Shown here one piece after another: positions 10,466 through 23,234 of a DNA stretch of 45,863 bases. Made by a program: the position numbers and the translations under genes. The notes beneath the pieces are model-generated. The model had not been told where the DNA came from. It saw nothing but the letters and a program-made list of their open reading frames with translations, and did not search any database. Position 1 is the stretch's first letter, and each line of letters opens with the position of its first letter. Source of the stretch: Helochares maculicollis (Eukaryota; Arthropoda; Insecta; Coleoptera; Hydrophilidae); contig JAWQRO010000259.1 in the NCBI GenBank assembly GCA_033557835.1, positions 1 to 45,863 on the forward strand, given 5' to 3'.

Positions 10466-13440
10466 TATAGTCGTATGTAGTCTTTTATAGTCTGTGTTTT
10501 GTTCGGTCGGAAAGTATAGGCAATTAGAGTTAGATGTTCGTTTCGTGAAGACACGCCATTGGAACAACTCGCGTGTTCACATAAGGAATTGTCGTTATGT
10601 AAGATACAGCTTTCGGTATAACCGTCCCGCTTGCGCCACCTAATGCACGTTAAGCTTAATCTAAAATTAATAAGCCCGAGATTTCGGGTGGTCCCAAGAA
10701 TTTCTAATGCTCGGCGAGGCAGCCTCTTGCGGCCGTTGACGCATATCGAAATTAGATTAGTGATAAGTCGTCACTAAGATCGCGACATTTCCCTTTCCGA
10801 TTAGTTTCTAAAGCCGGTCATTACCTGTGAAGACCGCGTTTATTTAAATTGTTCGAGATTGCGTGTTCTCGTTACATTGAGTACTTTCCTTTTTTTATTT
10901 TTGTGCGATCACGTACTCTTTCGGTTGCGTTACGAAGAATTAAATTATTATTGCAATGGCGTTTGCATTTAATTCCAACCTTCCGTAAATACGTAGGGAA
11001 ATGTGGCAGTTGTGCGCTCTTACGTAAGAATTACGTATGTACCCGTGCTGGCGAGGCTTTACTTTCGAGTCCCATTTTATATCGGCCATTTATTACGAAT
11101 AAAATTTTAATGTGGAACTTTGCAAAACTCGCCCGCTTTAAATAAATTAAGCCACGGGCGCTTCCTTTAAGAGCGACTTATTTTACGGCCCCCCCATTTA
11201 TGACATTAACCTTCGGAGCCATAAACCCAAATTTCACACATCCATCGCAATTTGTCAGCTGTTCGCCTGCGTATTCACCAGAATCGCACTTGCCAAAGCG
11301 GGACTTAATTAATGAATTACTACCTCTCTCGCAGGAATTTAAAAAGCAGAAAATTATAATAGGCCATATTAAAAATAATTATTGCTCTCTTAAATTTAAT
11401 CGCGATTGTAACAAGCGAGTGTGAATCAAGTGAATTACGTGTGATTTCCGGTTCAGTTGGGCTATTTAAGCAGCAGATATCAACTAAAGCATTAATAAAA
11501 CTACAATTTGCTTAACGCGGCTATTACAGCACAATACAATTCATAGCCTATAAGAATTATTTTCCACTGTAAACATAATAAGGTAGAGTGAACGTGAATG
11601 TGAGCATTTAAAAAATATGCATAACATCTAGTAGATTTTAATCAATGGTTCGATACGATTTGCACAAACAATTAATTTTTGCAGTTTTTGCAGTTGCGGC
11701 AGGCGTCGTGCCGCGCTAATAACAACCTGCTTAAGAGCAGGAAATTCGCACAGATACGTTTGCGCAACAAATTACAATAGGAAATAATAAGCCAACAACA
11801 AACATCGCCCATTGAATATCTCAAGATCAGTATCTTGATTGTATAGGAACATGCTCGAGCTTTCAAACACCAGTGGCCGGATCGATTAAATTACACTTTC
11901 ATGCCAATACAAAAACTAATTTAATTGATTTTGTTTAATTCGTGCCTTCATCGGCCAACATTGTGTATTCATACGTTGTCTAAAGCTGCTATTAAAGAGA
12001 AGAAGTTTGGTAATAGACCACTTTTACTTTAAGCGAGTTGATTGACCAGCCCAGGAGAATTCTCTCTGTATGTGTATACATATCAAATCGAAATGAATCA
12101 CACTATAGGCTTTGTGCCCACAAAAAAAACCCGAATACCCATTTCTCAATAGAAATGGAAATTCAAAATGAATTATTAATGCTAAATTACGTGTTGTTAT
12201 AGATACGTAAGGTACTACTGGTATAATTTCTAATTCTATCAGCCTTGAGATATGCAGAATCCGGAATAAATAAAATGCATTTGAGTCGGTTTCCAGTAGC
12301 ATGATGTGATTCGGTGCTAAGTAAAAGGCAACGATATGAATCACGATGTTCGTGCTTTTTACAAGCGCTGAAACCAATCCCGATTCTAATGGAGATTAAG
12401 CAAGGACGACGGCAAACACAGTGGAAGCAAGCAAACAACTACGCGCTAAGATGCAAACGTGATTGCGTATATTGGCCATGAGCTTGTACGTAAATTGCGG
12501 ATTGCAAAATGATCATCAGCAGAAGTAAAAGTGCGAGCGCGAGATAACATTTTTACGATACTTTCAGGGGAACAAATTGCAAAACTGTGGCACCACGATA
12601 TGTTGCTGGAAATGCGCGAACGTTTTGGGGACTACAGCAAAGCTTTTGATCCGCATTGAACAACGGATAGAAGCATTCGAATAGATGATGGCAATACCAA
12701 TTTAATACAAAAAAAATAAACATTCTGCCTCGTCAACTATTTCACGTATACTCCAATGCGATAGAAGGAATGGAAGACAACTTCAATCATTAAATGAGTG
12801 TTTTTGATAGTTTTTTAGTGACGACACCAAATTGGGTCGACCACTTCGTGCTGAGATGAGGGTCAGACGTATTGTGCTGCAACCGCTACATAATTCCAGC
12901 AAGCCGATGCAGTTTTCATCTATAACTTCTTAATTACAGTCCACCAATAAAACTACGTCAGCAGATATCAGATATCCTTTCTTTCATGAGTTTGTTTAAC
13001 AAGGTTCGGATTAGGGTCAAATATGCAAGTGCAAAGTGAAGTTTTTGTTGTTTTAAAAATAACCTCGGAATGCATACTCTGCCTTTCGGCGAAAAACGCA
13101 ATCGACCCATCTATTGAAAGTACTCTCAGTAGCATTTTTTTCTCAATAGAGAAATGTTTCAATTATGGATGGGAATTTTTGGTGCCAGGCCCGGGCTATA
13201 AGATGGATGCTTCAGAATCTCCTTTCTTGCTTTCACTGAAATCTAGTAATTCTCTTCTTTAAGTTTCATCTTTTATGCCTTTTAAATAGCACCTGAATCC
13301 ACTAATTTACGAAAAAAATTTTGAACTCTCACGTTCACTATACTCGACGTCGTAGCGAGTTTTCAAATGACATAAAAGACTGTTTACTTAAAAAGTAATT
13401 TCATTTATGAGGAATTTCAAAATCTAGTCTTAAGAGCGAC
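10466..13440. other. Long unique stretch, no gene recognised
   Basis: This is about 3 kb of non-repetitive DNA. Frames up to 117 codons exist on both strands (for example 12,024-12,377 minus), but none shows a recognisable motif, signal peptide or splice-consistent neighbour. Base composition is more balanced near 10,600-11,100. It may be ordinary intergenic or intronic DNA with regulatory content. Confidence 0.4.
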
Positions 13441-15560
13441 AGGACGAGTACATCAATAACTGTGTAAGCTTCGCTTACTCGGGATTCGCTCGCTTCGCTC
13501 GCTCATCCCTCGCTGAGCTGGGATGCATTAAAGAATGAAAACCGTTTAAGTCTCAAAACGAAATTTACGTTCGTGTTTTCGAGCCTATTGTTTTTAACGC
13601 TGTTTAAGTGTGTCAATTCCGAAATGTATCTTCACTACGCGAGCGATGAGCGAGCGAAACGAGCGAATCCCTAGTAAGCGAAGCTTATGCTGGTCTGAAT
13701 AAGCGAAGCTTGTGCAGGTTCAAGTAACCGAATCTTGAGCAGTTCCGAGCAAGCGAATCTAAAACGTCTTTGTTTTGTGATTACATGGTATATCTCAAGC
13801 TTTTGATGGCAAATAAATCCAGAGTGGCATAAAAAATAATTGTTTTTCTTAAATCACCAATTTTCTTGGTTTAATTCATACGAAATTTCAAACCGTAAAA
13901 ACAGCAAAACAATGATTAACTAAGGATCGACTATGTTTCAGCATTAAATCATGGATACGCTTACAAAACACAATTTGTGTTAATTTTTTTGAACATATTG
14001 TTTTTGTTATTGATATGATTAAGTGTGTCAATTTTTGAATGAACTCTGCGAGGGATGAGCGAGCGAATCCCGAGCAAGCAAAGCTTGTGCAGGTCCGAGT
14101 AGGCGAAGCTTGTGCAGGTCCGAGTAACCGAAACGTCTTTATTTTGTGATTACATAGCATATCGCAAGCTTTTGATATCAAATAAATCCAGAGTTGCGTA
14201 AAAATAATAGTTTTTCTTAAACGATCAACTTCCTAGGAATAATTAATAAGAAATTTCAAACTATAAATACTGCCGGAAAAAGGGGTTCACTAAGGATCGA
14301 CTAAGCTTCGCTTACTCGAGATTCGCTCGCTTCGCTCGCTCATCCCTCGCTGAGCTGGGTTGCATTAAAGAGTGAAAACTTTTAAAGCCTCAAAAATGCA
14401 ATTTTCGTTCGTGTTTTCGAGCCTATCTTTTTTTAATGATATGTGTAAGTGTATCAATTCCCGAGTAGACGAAGCCTGCAAACGTTCCAGCATGTCACGC
14501 TTGTACAGATCCAAAAAAGCGAAGCTTGTGCAGGTCCGAGTGTCCGAAACTTGAGTAGATCCGAGTAACCGAAACTTGAGCAGGTCCTATTAAGCGAAGC
14601 CAAAACGTCTTTATTTTGTGATTACATATATGTATATGTATATTTTGATATCAAATAAAGCCAGAATTGCATACAAAATAAATGTTTTTCTTAAATGACC
14701 AACTTTGTTGGTTTAAATCATACGAAACTTCAAATTGTAAATACAGCAAAAAAAGGATTCACTAAGAATCGACTAAGCTTAGCTTACTCGGGATGCATTA
14801 AAAAATGAAAAACTTTAAAGCCTCAAAAACGCAATTTGCGTTCGTGTTTTCAAGCCTATTATTTTTTTAATGATATGTTTAAGTGTGTCAATTCTTGAAT
14901 GTCAAGTCTGAATAAGCGAAGCTTGTGCAGATCCAAATAAGCGAAACTTGAGCAGGTTTGAGTAAACGAAGCCAAAATGTCTTTGTTTTGTGATATCAAA
15001 TAAATCCAGAATTTTAAAAAAATAATTGTTTTTCGTAAGCGAAATTCATAAGAAATTTCAAATCCTAAATACTGTAGAAAAATAGGGACTCATTAAGGAT
15101 CGACTAAGCTGCGCTTACTCGGGTTTCGCTCGCTTCGCTCGCTCATCCCTAGCTCAGTGGAGATGCATTAAAAGATGGAGACGTTTACAAAAAACAATTT
15201 GTGTTAATTTTTTTGATAATTGCTTTTGTTATCAAACAAATCCAGAAATCGCGCGAAAATCAATCAATGATTTTTGTAAACAACCAATTTCTTTAATTTA
15301 ATTAATAAGAAATTTCAAATTTTAAATACTGTAGGAAAATAGTAACTTATTAAGCAGCGACTAAGCTTCGCGTACCTGGGATTCGCTCGCTGAGTGGGAA
15401 TGCTTAGAGAAAGGAAACCGCTAAGCCTACAAAAATGTGTTTGTTTCTTGAGTCTATTGTTTTTAATGATTTGTTTAAGAGTGTCAATTCCTGAAACTAT
15501 CCTCACTTGGCGAGGGATGAGCGAGCGAAGCGAGCGAATCCCGAGTAAGCGAAGCTAACT
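13441..15560. repeat. Tandem array R3 with foldback monomers
   Basis: About five degenerate units of about 240-470 bp are marked by repeated actaaggatcgactaagc (13,918; 14,289; 14,760; 15,095) and atcaaataaatccag (14,172; 14,992; 15,233). Many units carry AAGCTTCGCTTACTCGGG plus a run of TCGCTCGCTTCGCTCGCTC on one side. The reverse complement lies a few hundred bases on, for example 13,465-13,516 against 13,636-13,687. The core matches R1/R2, but the AT-rich body is different. Confidence 0.85.
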
Positions 15561-17708
15561 TGGTTTTATTTCGTTCCGCTACGATCGCTCGAGATTGAAG
15601 CCACTTAATTTAAAGTTCCGTTTACAGCAACGCTTGACTCGCTAGATAGTTGCTAATTGTAATTGTATCGGCAACAGAAGAATAAACAAGAAAAGAAACT
15701 GAACAAGCTGTTTTTCCACTTAAATTAGAATTTTCGTATCTCAGTTGAAATATAACGAAAAAAGGTACCAGGAAGCAAATACAAGATATTTTTAGTACTT
15801 ATTATTACCGTCTCTCAAAAATACAGCTCAAATAAATTGAGATAAAATTTTGTAAAATTATCTTGTGTCTGTATCAGACATACTGAAAATTCACCGTCAA
15901 TAAAGAGTGTCTGCTTAACCTTCTTACATCTAGAAACATTCCGCATTGCTCGCTTCACTCGACATTTAAATGCATCAAGTCAAGATTTTACAATCAGTTT
16001 ACAAAAATTTAAACAATCGCTAAAAGACATAGAAATTGTAGTTCCACAATAACGTTTTTGAATAAACCGTTTTGCATAGAATACACAAAACTTTTAGTAC
16101 AAAAAATGAACAACATTACAAGCCATTTTAATCGAATTCTACTTTCTATTTAAAAGCCTTATATTCAATACGGTGAAGAAGCTGTTTAGAATAATAAAAT
16201 GGCAAGGCGGTATTTTTATATTTACATGAAATAATTGATAGTAGATGTAATTATATATATCCGGTGTGTTTTTATGATGTACTTGCACGCAAATGTAAAA
16301 GTGTGGAAGTCAGAGGGAAGTCAACAAACAAAACGAAGTCACAACTGCATCGGTTTCCATAAATCAACGGAAAAAAAGCAAATTACAAAAGTAGATAATT
16401 ATAAACCAGTCGGTAAGAATAGATAAAACTGTGCAAGTAAGTGAAAGCGGCTGATAATTTTTGTGAGAGGTTCTGTACCTACACGTAGTGTTTATGTAAA
16501 GTTTTTCCATTAATTCATCAATCTACTTTAAATTGGTTGCGCAAAATTGACACGAGTTGAAACGGCCTAACTCCGATTTGCGTCAGCTACCAGCTGCGAC
16601 AATATCGCCGGAGAAATATATCGGGTACCTAAATTATATCGGTCCCCGCCATTAACGAAGCAATTTGATTAACTCGTCGCCCTTGATTAAGTCTTATATA
16701 TTTCGTTGTAAATCTTTACGTTTCCCACTATTAAGGGTAATGGTGGCTTAGGGCACTGTTGGCAAACGAATATTTATAAGTGTCCAAACAATATTATATT
16801 ATTGCAACATTTCTATTCGCTCATAAAAGTAAAATAGTTTCTTCGATTCCACGTTTGGAAATCAGTTTGGTTTTTTCCTCGTCAAACCAATAATTTTCTG
16901 GTATAGATCATTTACATCCGGTCATATTCGCCTTTTGTTTCGGTACGTGCATTGGAATTGATCTTTCTAAACACTTTCACTCTCGCAGCGAATGCATCCT
17001 AACGCAACACGTGCAAGTGCCATCAAACATGTGAGTGCAATAAATAATGCAAACGGCGCCCATCAAATCAGCGAAACATTTTCAATGTCTTTATGATGAT
17101 AATAACAAGGAAAAAAGCGCTAAATGCAGTTTTTGTTGAAACCACTGGAGCATTACCGAACAAATTTCTAACATATAATTGAAGAAATTCGCATTTATTT
17201 ATTTGCAGCAGCTTTGTTAATAATTGTAAAAGTGAATTAGCAATATTCACTACGTTGAATACTTTCTTCTTGTTAATGCATCAGTTGTAAGAGCTCTATT
17301 AAAATATTCAATTGTTTTGCGGCAACTACATGCTGTGTAAAATATTTCTTGATTGATATTCAAATCGCCTGTGGGGGCATTTCCATGGGTGATAATGTGA
17401 TGCAGGATTGCTGAGGAATTCTATACATGCCATTAGTAGCAGGATATCTCCGTAAAAGGTCCACCTACCTACCGCTGGACAAATTAAAATACAACCATTT
17501 GTTAAACCTTAGGTTAGAATTGGCGTAAAATGCATTACTAATGCAAAATTTAAAGCATTGGTAACAAATACGTAGATGGTTAAAGTGAAATGGAAAAGAA
17601 ATTTTGGTGATAGATTTTTTGTTTGAAGGTAAAGTAAGTAAACATGTTTTTGTATCTATTGGACCCTAGCCGTAAATTCGTCTATGCGAGGAATCCGTGC
17701 CCATATAC
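15561..17708. other. Mostly unique stretch with one stray R1 monomer
   Basis: At about 15,893-15,975 a single decayed R1-type monomer is present (agtgtctgcttaac, then cgcattgctcgcttcactcgac, then atttaaatg). The rest has no recognised gene. The block 16,540-16,760 is less AT-rich and includes a CAGCTG E-box, but I can assign no function. Confidence 0.4.
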
Positions 17709-18949
17709 TATACAGACTGTTTTAGGATTAAGTTCCCAAACTTGAAGACGCGGTAGAGGTTCGAAACAATAAGCGATAGGTTTTTGTTTGCATTTTGAGG
17801 CATAATTAGTAACCGAGATACTAATTACGTGTACATGTTAAGAGCCACTGGCGGAATTCCCTATGACGTCATTGGTCGACGACAGACGAATTTTATTGCT
17901 ATTTCAAAGAATCCCCTTCTTGACAATGCTTAAAGCAGCTGGACTCGAACTAACGAAATAATAATACAAAACCTCGTGGAAAAAGAATATAGAAAAGCGA
18001 AAAAAGGCCCAATAAATGTCAATCGAAGAGGAAAGACAAGCAGGACATGTATGGTCAGTTTTTAACTAATACTTTAATTTAGATGTATTTCATTCATTAT
18101 TTACGATTATCGCTAAACTAGGAAGGTATAAGCTTTATTCAAAGAATGAAGTTTTTGTAAGAATGTAAATCCCCTGAATGTATGAAACATGAAATAAGAA
18201 AGACACGTTCTTTTTATAATAGCTAAAATCACATAAATGAAAGCGCAAACCAGGCTACTCTAAAACCTACAAAAAAAAACTAGCGCAATAAATTACAACC
18301 ACGGAGGCAAGAGAAGCTGCGCTTGTTTACTAGCGTTATTATTTGATTCGCTATGCTAAATTCAACGCCAGCTAAAAAGATATTCAATTTATAACTATTT
18401 TACAATTTACTTTCTTTGATATTTAACAATTTTTGCATTCTACGTATAATTATTATAGTTTCTTTGAAGTTGTTTACGTTCCCGGCTCATCGATGATCAT
18501 TTGCCCCTCTGTCGATATTTGTTAAGACGGGTCAAAAATTAATTCAAGTGCTTTGAATTTAAGTTGCTTTAGATTTAAAACTAATATTGACGAATTTTCA
18601 CATTACAAATGTGAATTGGTTTGCGATGTACGATGTAATCACCTTTCTTGCGGCAGAAGATGGTAGCATAAAATGATATTCTCGCAAGATCATGCGCTGT
18701 CTTTTGCCACGCGTCTCAATAAAGTTGGACTTTAATGGTTATTTATGCTCTTTTTTCTGTTTCTAGTCAATGGGGAAGGTTTTGCATTAATCTCGTGATT
18801 TTGCCGCATCCAACATGTTTCAATTGTGATGCCGGTATTTTTATATAGATAAAGGGGTCGTTATATCTGCAAATCGACCCAGCATGGTCTATCGGCATCA
18901 ATTTAGTTATGTCAGGAGTCCCAAACTAACCAAATTTTCAACATTTGTA
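17709..18949 (+). mobile_element. Family-A TIR element, copy 1 (3' end missing)
   Basis: It begins TATACAGACTGTTTTAGGAT and runs in parallel with copy 2 at 19,754-20,862 through aataagcgatagg, gcataattagtaaccgaga, cggacgaatttta, cccaataaa and catggtctatcggcatca. It breaks off at about 18,949, where family-B sequence starts, so its right terminus is lost. No transposase frame is visible. It is probably a non-autonomous DNA transposon. Confidence 0.72.
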
Positions 18950-19753
18950 CATTCGCTTATTATTACACAAAGTGTAGTAAGATAAGGTATTGGGATCGTT
19001 AAAAAATTCTCCCTCGAGCTTTTGAAGGATATCCAGTTTGAGTGCCCCTGAATCAATTTTGACCATTTTTGGTATGTAGAACCACCGGAAGTACCTGTTT
19101 ACCTACACAGTTTTGAAATTTTTAAAGTAAAGTAGTCTTTTAAATTAAGCTATCGAATTGAAATTTCGTGCACATCTTAAATATCACAAAAACCTGACAG
19201 ATACAAATTTTCAACATGATCGGAGTACCGGAACTGCTATTTTTATAATTTTGAAAATTCCAATTTTAATGGGACTTGGAATAAAATGTTACACAAATGC
19301 TGAACATGGAAAATATAGCAATAACAAACAGTTCCGCGTAAATTTAAAAACCGGAAGTGGGACTTTATCGTCATAAATTTCATTTTTTAGTTATGAATTT
19401 ATATTCTAAAATTGCCTTCCTTTCGTTATGAAGTCACATTTTAAAATTGAATCCTGCGCGAAAAGTGTTTACAAGCGTTCGATATTAAAGCCTAGTTAAG
19501 AGTATATACAAATATATTTTACAAAATTGTTACACAAATGGTATACACAGAAAATATAGCAACAACAAACAGGTAATAGTTCCGTGTAAACTTGAAGACC
19601 GGAAGTGGGACTTAACCGGCATAAATTTGATTTTTTTTTAGCTTTGAATATGAATTGTAAAATTGGACTGTTATTTAAGTTATGAGTTTATATTGTAAAA
19701 TTGGACTCTTATTTTAGTTATGAATTCACATTTTGAAATTGGAGCCTTCCGTT
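18950..19753 (+). repeat. Family-B repeat, copy lying between two family-A copies
   Basis: One nearly full unit (about 18,950-19,375) is followed by a partial one (about 19,392-19,640) and decayed tails. Landmarks shared with 36.8-39.8 kb are ggtattgggatcgt, gtttacctacacagttttg, gaaatttcgtgcacatctta, gatacaaattttcaacatga, gtaccggaact and accggaagtgggacttta. A 72-codon frame at 19,158 is only a translation of the repeat. Confidence 0.8.
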
Positions 19754-20862
19754 TATACAGTCTGTTTTAAAATTAAGTTACAAAACTTAAAGGGGTGGTA
19801 GATATAAGAAATAATAAGCGATAGGATTTTGTTTGCATTTTGGGGCATAATTAGTAACCGAGATATTAATTGCATGTGCATGTTAATTGCCACTGGCAAA
19901 ATTCCCTGTGACATCCTTGGTCGAAGACGGACGAATTTTATCGGTATTTCAAAGAATCACCTTCTTGTTTACGCTTAAAACACCTGGACTTGAAACTGAC
20001 GAAATAACAATAAAAATCCCTCGTTGAAAAGAAATAAAGACGAGCGAAAAAAAGTTAACAGCCCAATAAATTTCAACCGGGGAGGAAAAACAAGCGTCAC
20101 ATGTTTGGTCGGATTGCGTTCATTTCAATTTGTTTGTCATACATTATTTACTATTACCTAAGTTAACTAAACTTTTCTTTATGCCTTATTCCTAGAAAGA
20201 CTACTAATATGCAAATTATCTGCACTTACTAAGCACGAGACAAGAAAAACCATCATTTTATTGTAAACAAAGCGATAAAAATGAAAGCGGATGCTCATCA
20301 AAAAACGCAAAGCGCAATAAATTTACAACCACAGACGCAAGAGAAGCGGTGCATGTTTTCTGTCATCGCAATAACTTGAATTTGTAGTATTAATTGTAAT
20401 AGAAATTGACTGTAGTCCATCGTATTTCAGTAGATATCGGATTTTAACGATGAAGAATGTCGACAATTAAGTTATTATTTAGTTTGCAATGTATGATGTA
20501 ACCACCCGTCTTGCGGGGGTAATATAAAGCGATATTCTTTCGAGGTCACCTTCGATCTCCAGTTCAAAAAACAACGCGCTCGAATAAAATTGTACTTAAA
20601 TGGTTGTTTATGTCCTTTTTTCTGTCTTTATTAGGAAGTTTTTATGTTCGTGAAATAGTTTTATCTTGTGATTATGACGGATCTAACGCTTTGTTTTGAT
20701 CGTGCATGGTCTATCGGCATCATTCCAATTATGCCAGGAGTCGCAAATTACCCAAATTTTCAACATTTTTATTTATACTTAGAAAATACTAAATCGTGGT
20801 CACATTGGAGTTCTTAACATGTGAGTTAAATATTAGAAATTAATTCTGCAACACTCTGTATA
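19754..20862 (+). mobile_element. Family-A TIR element, copy 2 (complete ends)
   Basis: About 1.11 kb, starting TATACAGTCTGTTTTAA and ending CAACACTCTGTATA. The ends therefore form a short imperfect terminal inverted repeat (TATACAG..TGTT). Internal sequence is colinear with 17,709-18,949. No long frame is present, so it looks like a MITE or other non-autonomous element. A target-site duplication is not clear. Confidence 0.72.
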
Positions 20863-20878
20863 TTTATGCGAGAATGTT

Positions 20879-20900
20879 GAGTGGAGACACTCCAGATTTT
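20879..20900 (+). repeat. Dispersed hairpin motif, copy 4
   Basis: GAGTGGAGACACTCC with AGATTTTT is preceded by tatgcgagaatgtt. It sits immediately between family-A copy 2 and a partial family-A copy. Confidence 0.7.
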
Positions 20901-20904
20901 TCTG

Positions 20905-21120
20905 ATGGGGAAGGCTTTGCGTTCATTAAAACAATTGATCTCGTGATTTTGACGGATCCCACGACTTGTTTGCTTGTGATGCCGGTATTTTTATCAAGAT
21001 AAAGTCCCAAATTAGCTAAATTTTGAACATTTCAACTACGAAAATGCCAGGTCGTGGTCACATTGCCGTTCTAAATATGTGGTTTAAGTATTGGAAATCA
21101 ATTCAGCAACACCCTGTATA
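20905..21120 (+). mobile_element. Family-A 3' end, partial copy 3
   Basis: It is homologous to the last part of family A: gatggggaagg, tctcgtgattttgacgg, gatgccggtatttttat, tcgtggtcacattg. It ends in CAACACCCTGTATA, giving the best-preserved right terminus. The 5' 80 percent is absent. Confidence 0.7.
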
Positions 21121-23234
21121 TGTGATTTGAATTGATAATGAACAAACTATATCTAATTGGTAAAAATGGGGAGATAATGGCCACTTGATTATAATATCAA
21201 GAAATTACTTTTCGATCTGAAAATTCTGGTTGGAGATGAGGCGGCAGCGTAATCTTCGTTCTAGCAAGTTTGCCGTTACATAACGTTCGGCATTACCACA
21301 TCTTCACCATCGTCTTTTTTACGGTTAAAAAGCTCCAGTCGTATTAGCATGTCCACCCGGCTTATAAGCGAGACATTGAAGAACAAAGAAATCAATTCGA
21401 AGATTCTAGAAGTTGGTGTCGAAAGCAGATCAAATCGTAAATCGTGCGGCGGCCGTTGATGCAGTGGAAGAATCGACAAAGCCACGCGAATTTTCAAGCG
21501 TAGACCAAGAAGCAAGCAAAGGAGCCAAGGGAAAGTGCCATTCTCCCACTTGGCGGAGCTAGAGTACAACAATCGAGATGTTGGGCAAGTGCTAATGAAT
21601 CGGTAACCTGGAGGACGCCGTCTAAAGTAAATATCCAACACAACTAACTCATTACTCCAGTTCTTCACCAGCATCGGCTGAGTGCATAAGTGTAGTGTTC
21701 CAGTCAATTGTGAGTAGGACGACTCGCGTCCTTTGAATCCTCCCGGCGGCGGTGCTTTGTGATGTGCTTACTTTGTGCCGATTGATGGATAGCGGACGCT
21801 TTTTGCGAGATCTCGAGGAATGTGCAATTTTGCAACGAAATTATAATTGCACAGCTTAGGCAAGACCTAAAACGCAAATGTCAACTTTTACTTTTATTTC
21901 GGTTTTAGTCCCGACTGTAATTACTCCCAATTTTAATAATTTAAGTGAAATCCCCTTCGCCCGACTTCGGCAAGACGGTGTCTTAATGCGGCGTTTTCGT
22001 TTCAAATGTGACAGCCTCACGCAAAACGTACCGTTCTCGCAACCTATTGCCGGAATTACGGCAAGACTGATGAATTAAGTGGAAACCGAGCAACATGTGC
22101 TGCTCGTTTGCGTTATTGCCTTCAGCGCTCGTACGCCAGATAGGAAGAAAAACTCTTGCGAAAAGCAATCGGAGATCAATTCACCTTGGAAGTAATGGCG
22201 CAAAAAATCACTCGCTTCAGTTAGAAATAAAAACAGTGCAGATTATGCAGAAAAAACAGTGCTAGTTAAAGTCATTAGCATATTAAATGTGTAGATTAAA
22301 TTTGCATTCAGGAAGAAATACAATCCTCGTGATTCTCATGTCTTGTGGTTCTAAAATTTTGAGCGACCGTTCTCGAATGACACTTGTCAGGCGACCTTTT
22401 CCTATAATTCAATTTCAGCAGTTCGATGAACTGTAAATAAACATTATGTAAAGTACAACCGTTTGATTTAACGTTCAAGGCTTGTCTGTCTCCATCTGAT
22501 TGATTCTAACACATACAAGTCTAGCACACAGACAGTTTGTGGCATTCTGCCTTACATGGAGCTACATGCTAAGTAACTCGATTAGAAGCAAGCGATGTTT
22601 TACTTTTACTTTGATCAGGAGATGGGCGCGGCAATTTTCTGTACATCACTATTTTACAAGCGGTATTGTTAGAAGACTTATTTCCCACTGCATTCTAATT
22701 CGCGAATAAGCGTTTGAAGTTTAAAATTTACGCTAATGAGCTGCTGATACAGCCAGGGTACATTCAGAAAGTCGATATAGCGAAGCATATCTTCCCCGAA
22801 TTTCTATACACAACAATAACATCTTTCATTTTTGTTACACGGAAAAATTGTCTAGTAAATATATTAACGTAAACTTGAACAATAATGCCTTTAATCTGAA
22901 TAAAAAGCACAAGTCTTTGAATTAAAGCGTATTGACCGGTTATTAAATTGCATTTACAATTGTAGCACCTCTTCAAGATATCATTCTAACACAAAATAAA
23001 CATATTATTTTTAAATTCTTACATTTCTGATGCTTTAATAACAGAACATTATTTCTGGATGCAAAGCGGCCTAGTTGCTCTTCACTGCATCCCTTGTCGA
23101 GAATAATTGAAGCTTAGTTCATTTTTGATCCTTGCTTTTGTTATACGGGCACGTGAATTATTAATGATATATTTTCGAAACATAGGTAGTAGTACTGAAA
23201 AATTTCGTAGGCCCTTGAATTTGCATATCTGAAC
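21121..23234. other. Unique stretch, no gene recognised
   Basis: The longest frame is 143 codons on the minus strand (21,707-21,276). It is leucine- and serine-rich, without a motif I know. The sequence is less AT-rich here (21,240-21,800), so it may be a decayed exon or chance. No tandem or inverted repeats were noticed. Confidence 0.35.

Noticed and set aside
10620..10780. Possible structured RNA from its GC-richer composition
   Set aside because: No convincing stem set or tRNA boxes could be drawn by eye.
12024..12438. Two overlapping minus-strand frames of 117 and 83 codons
   Set aside because: No motif, no splice-consistent partner, and AT-rich composition; chance frames are likely.
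20849..21120. Helitron end
   Set aside because: The CACCCTGTATA end is matched by an inverted TATACAG start, so family A is better explained as a TIR element.
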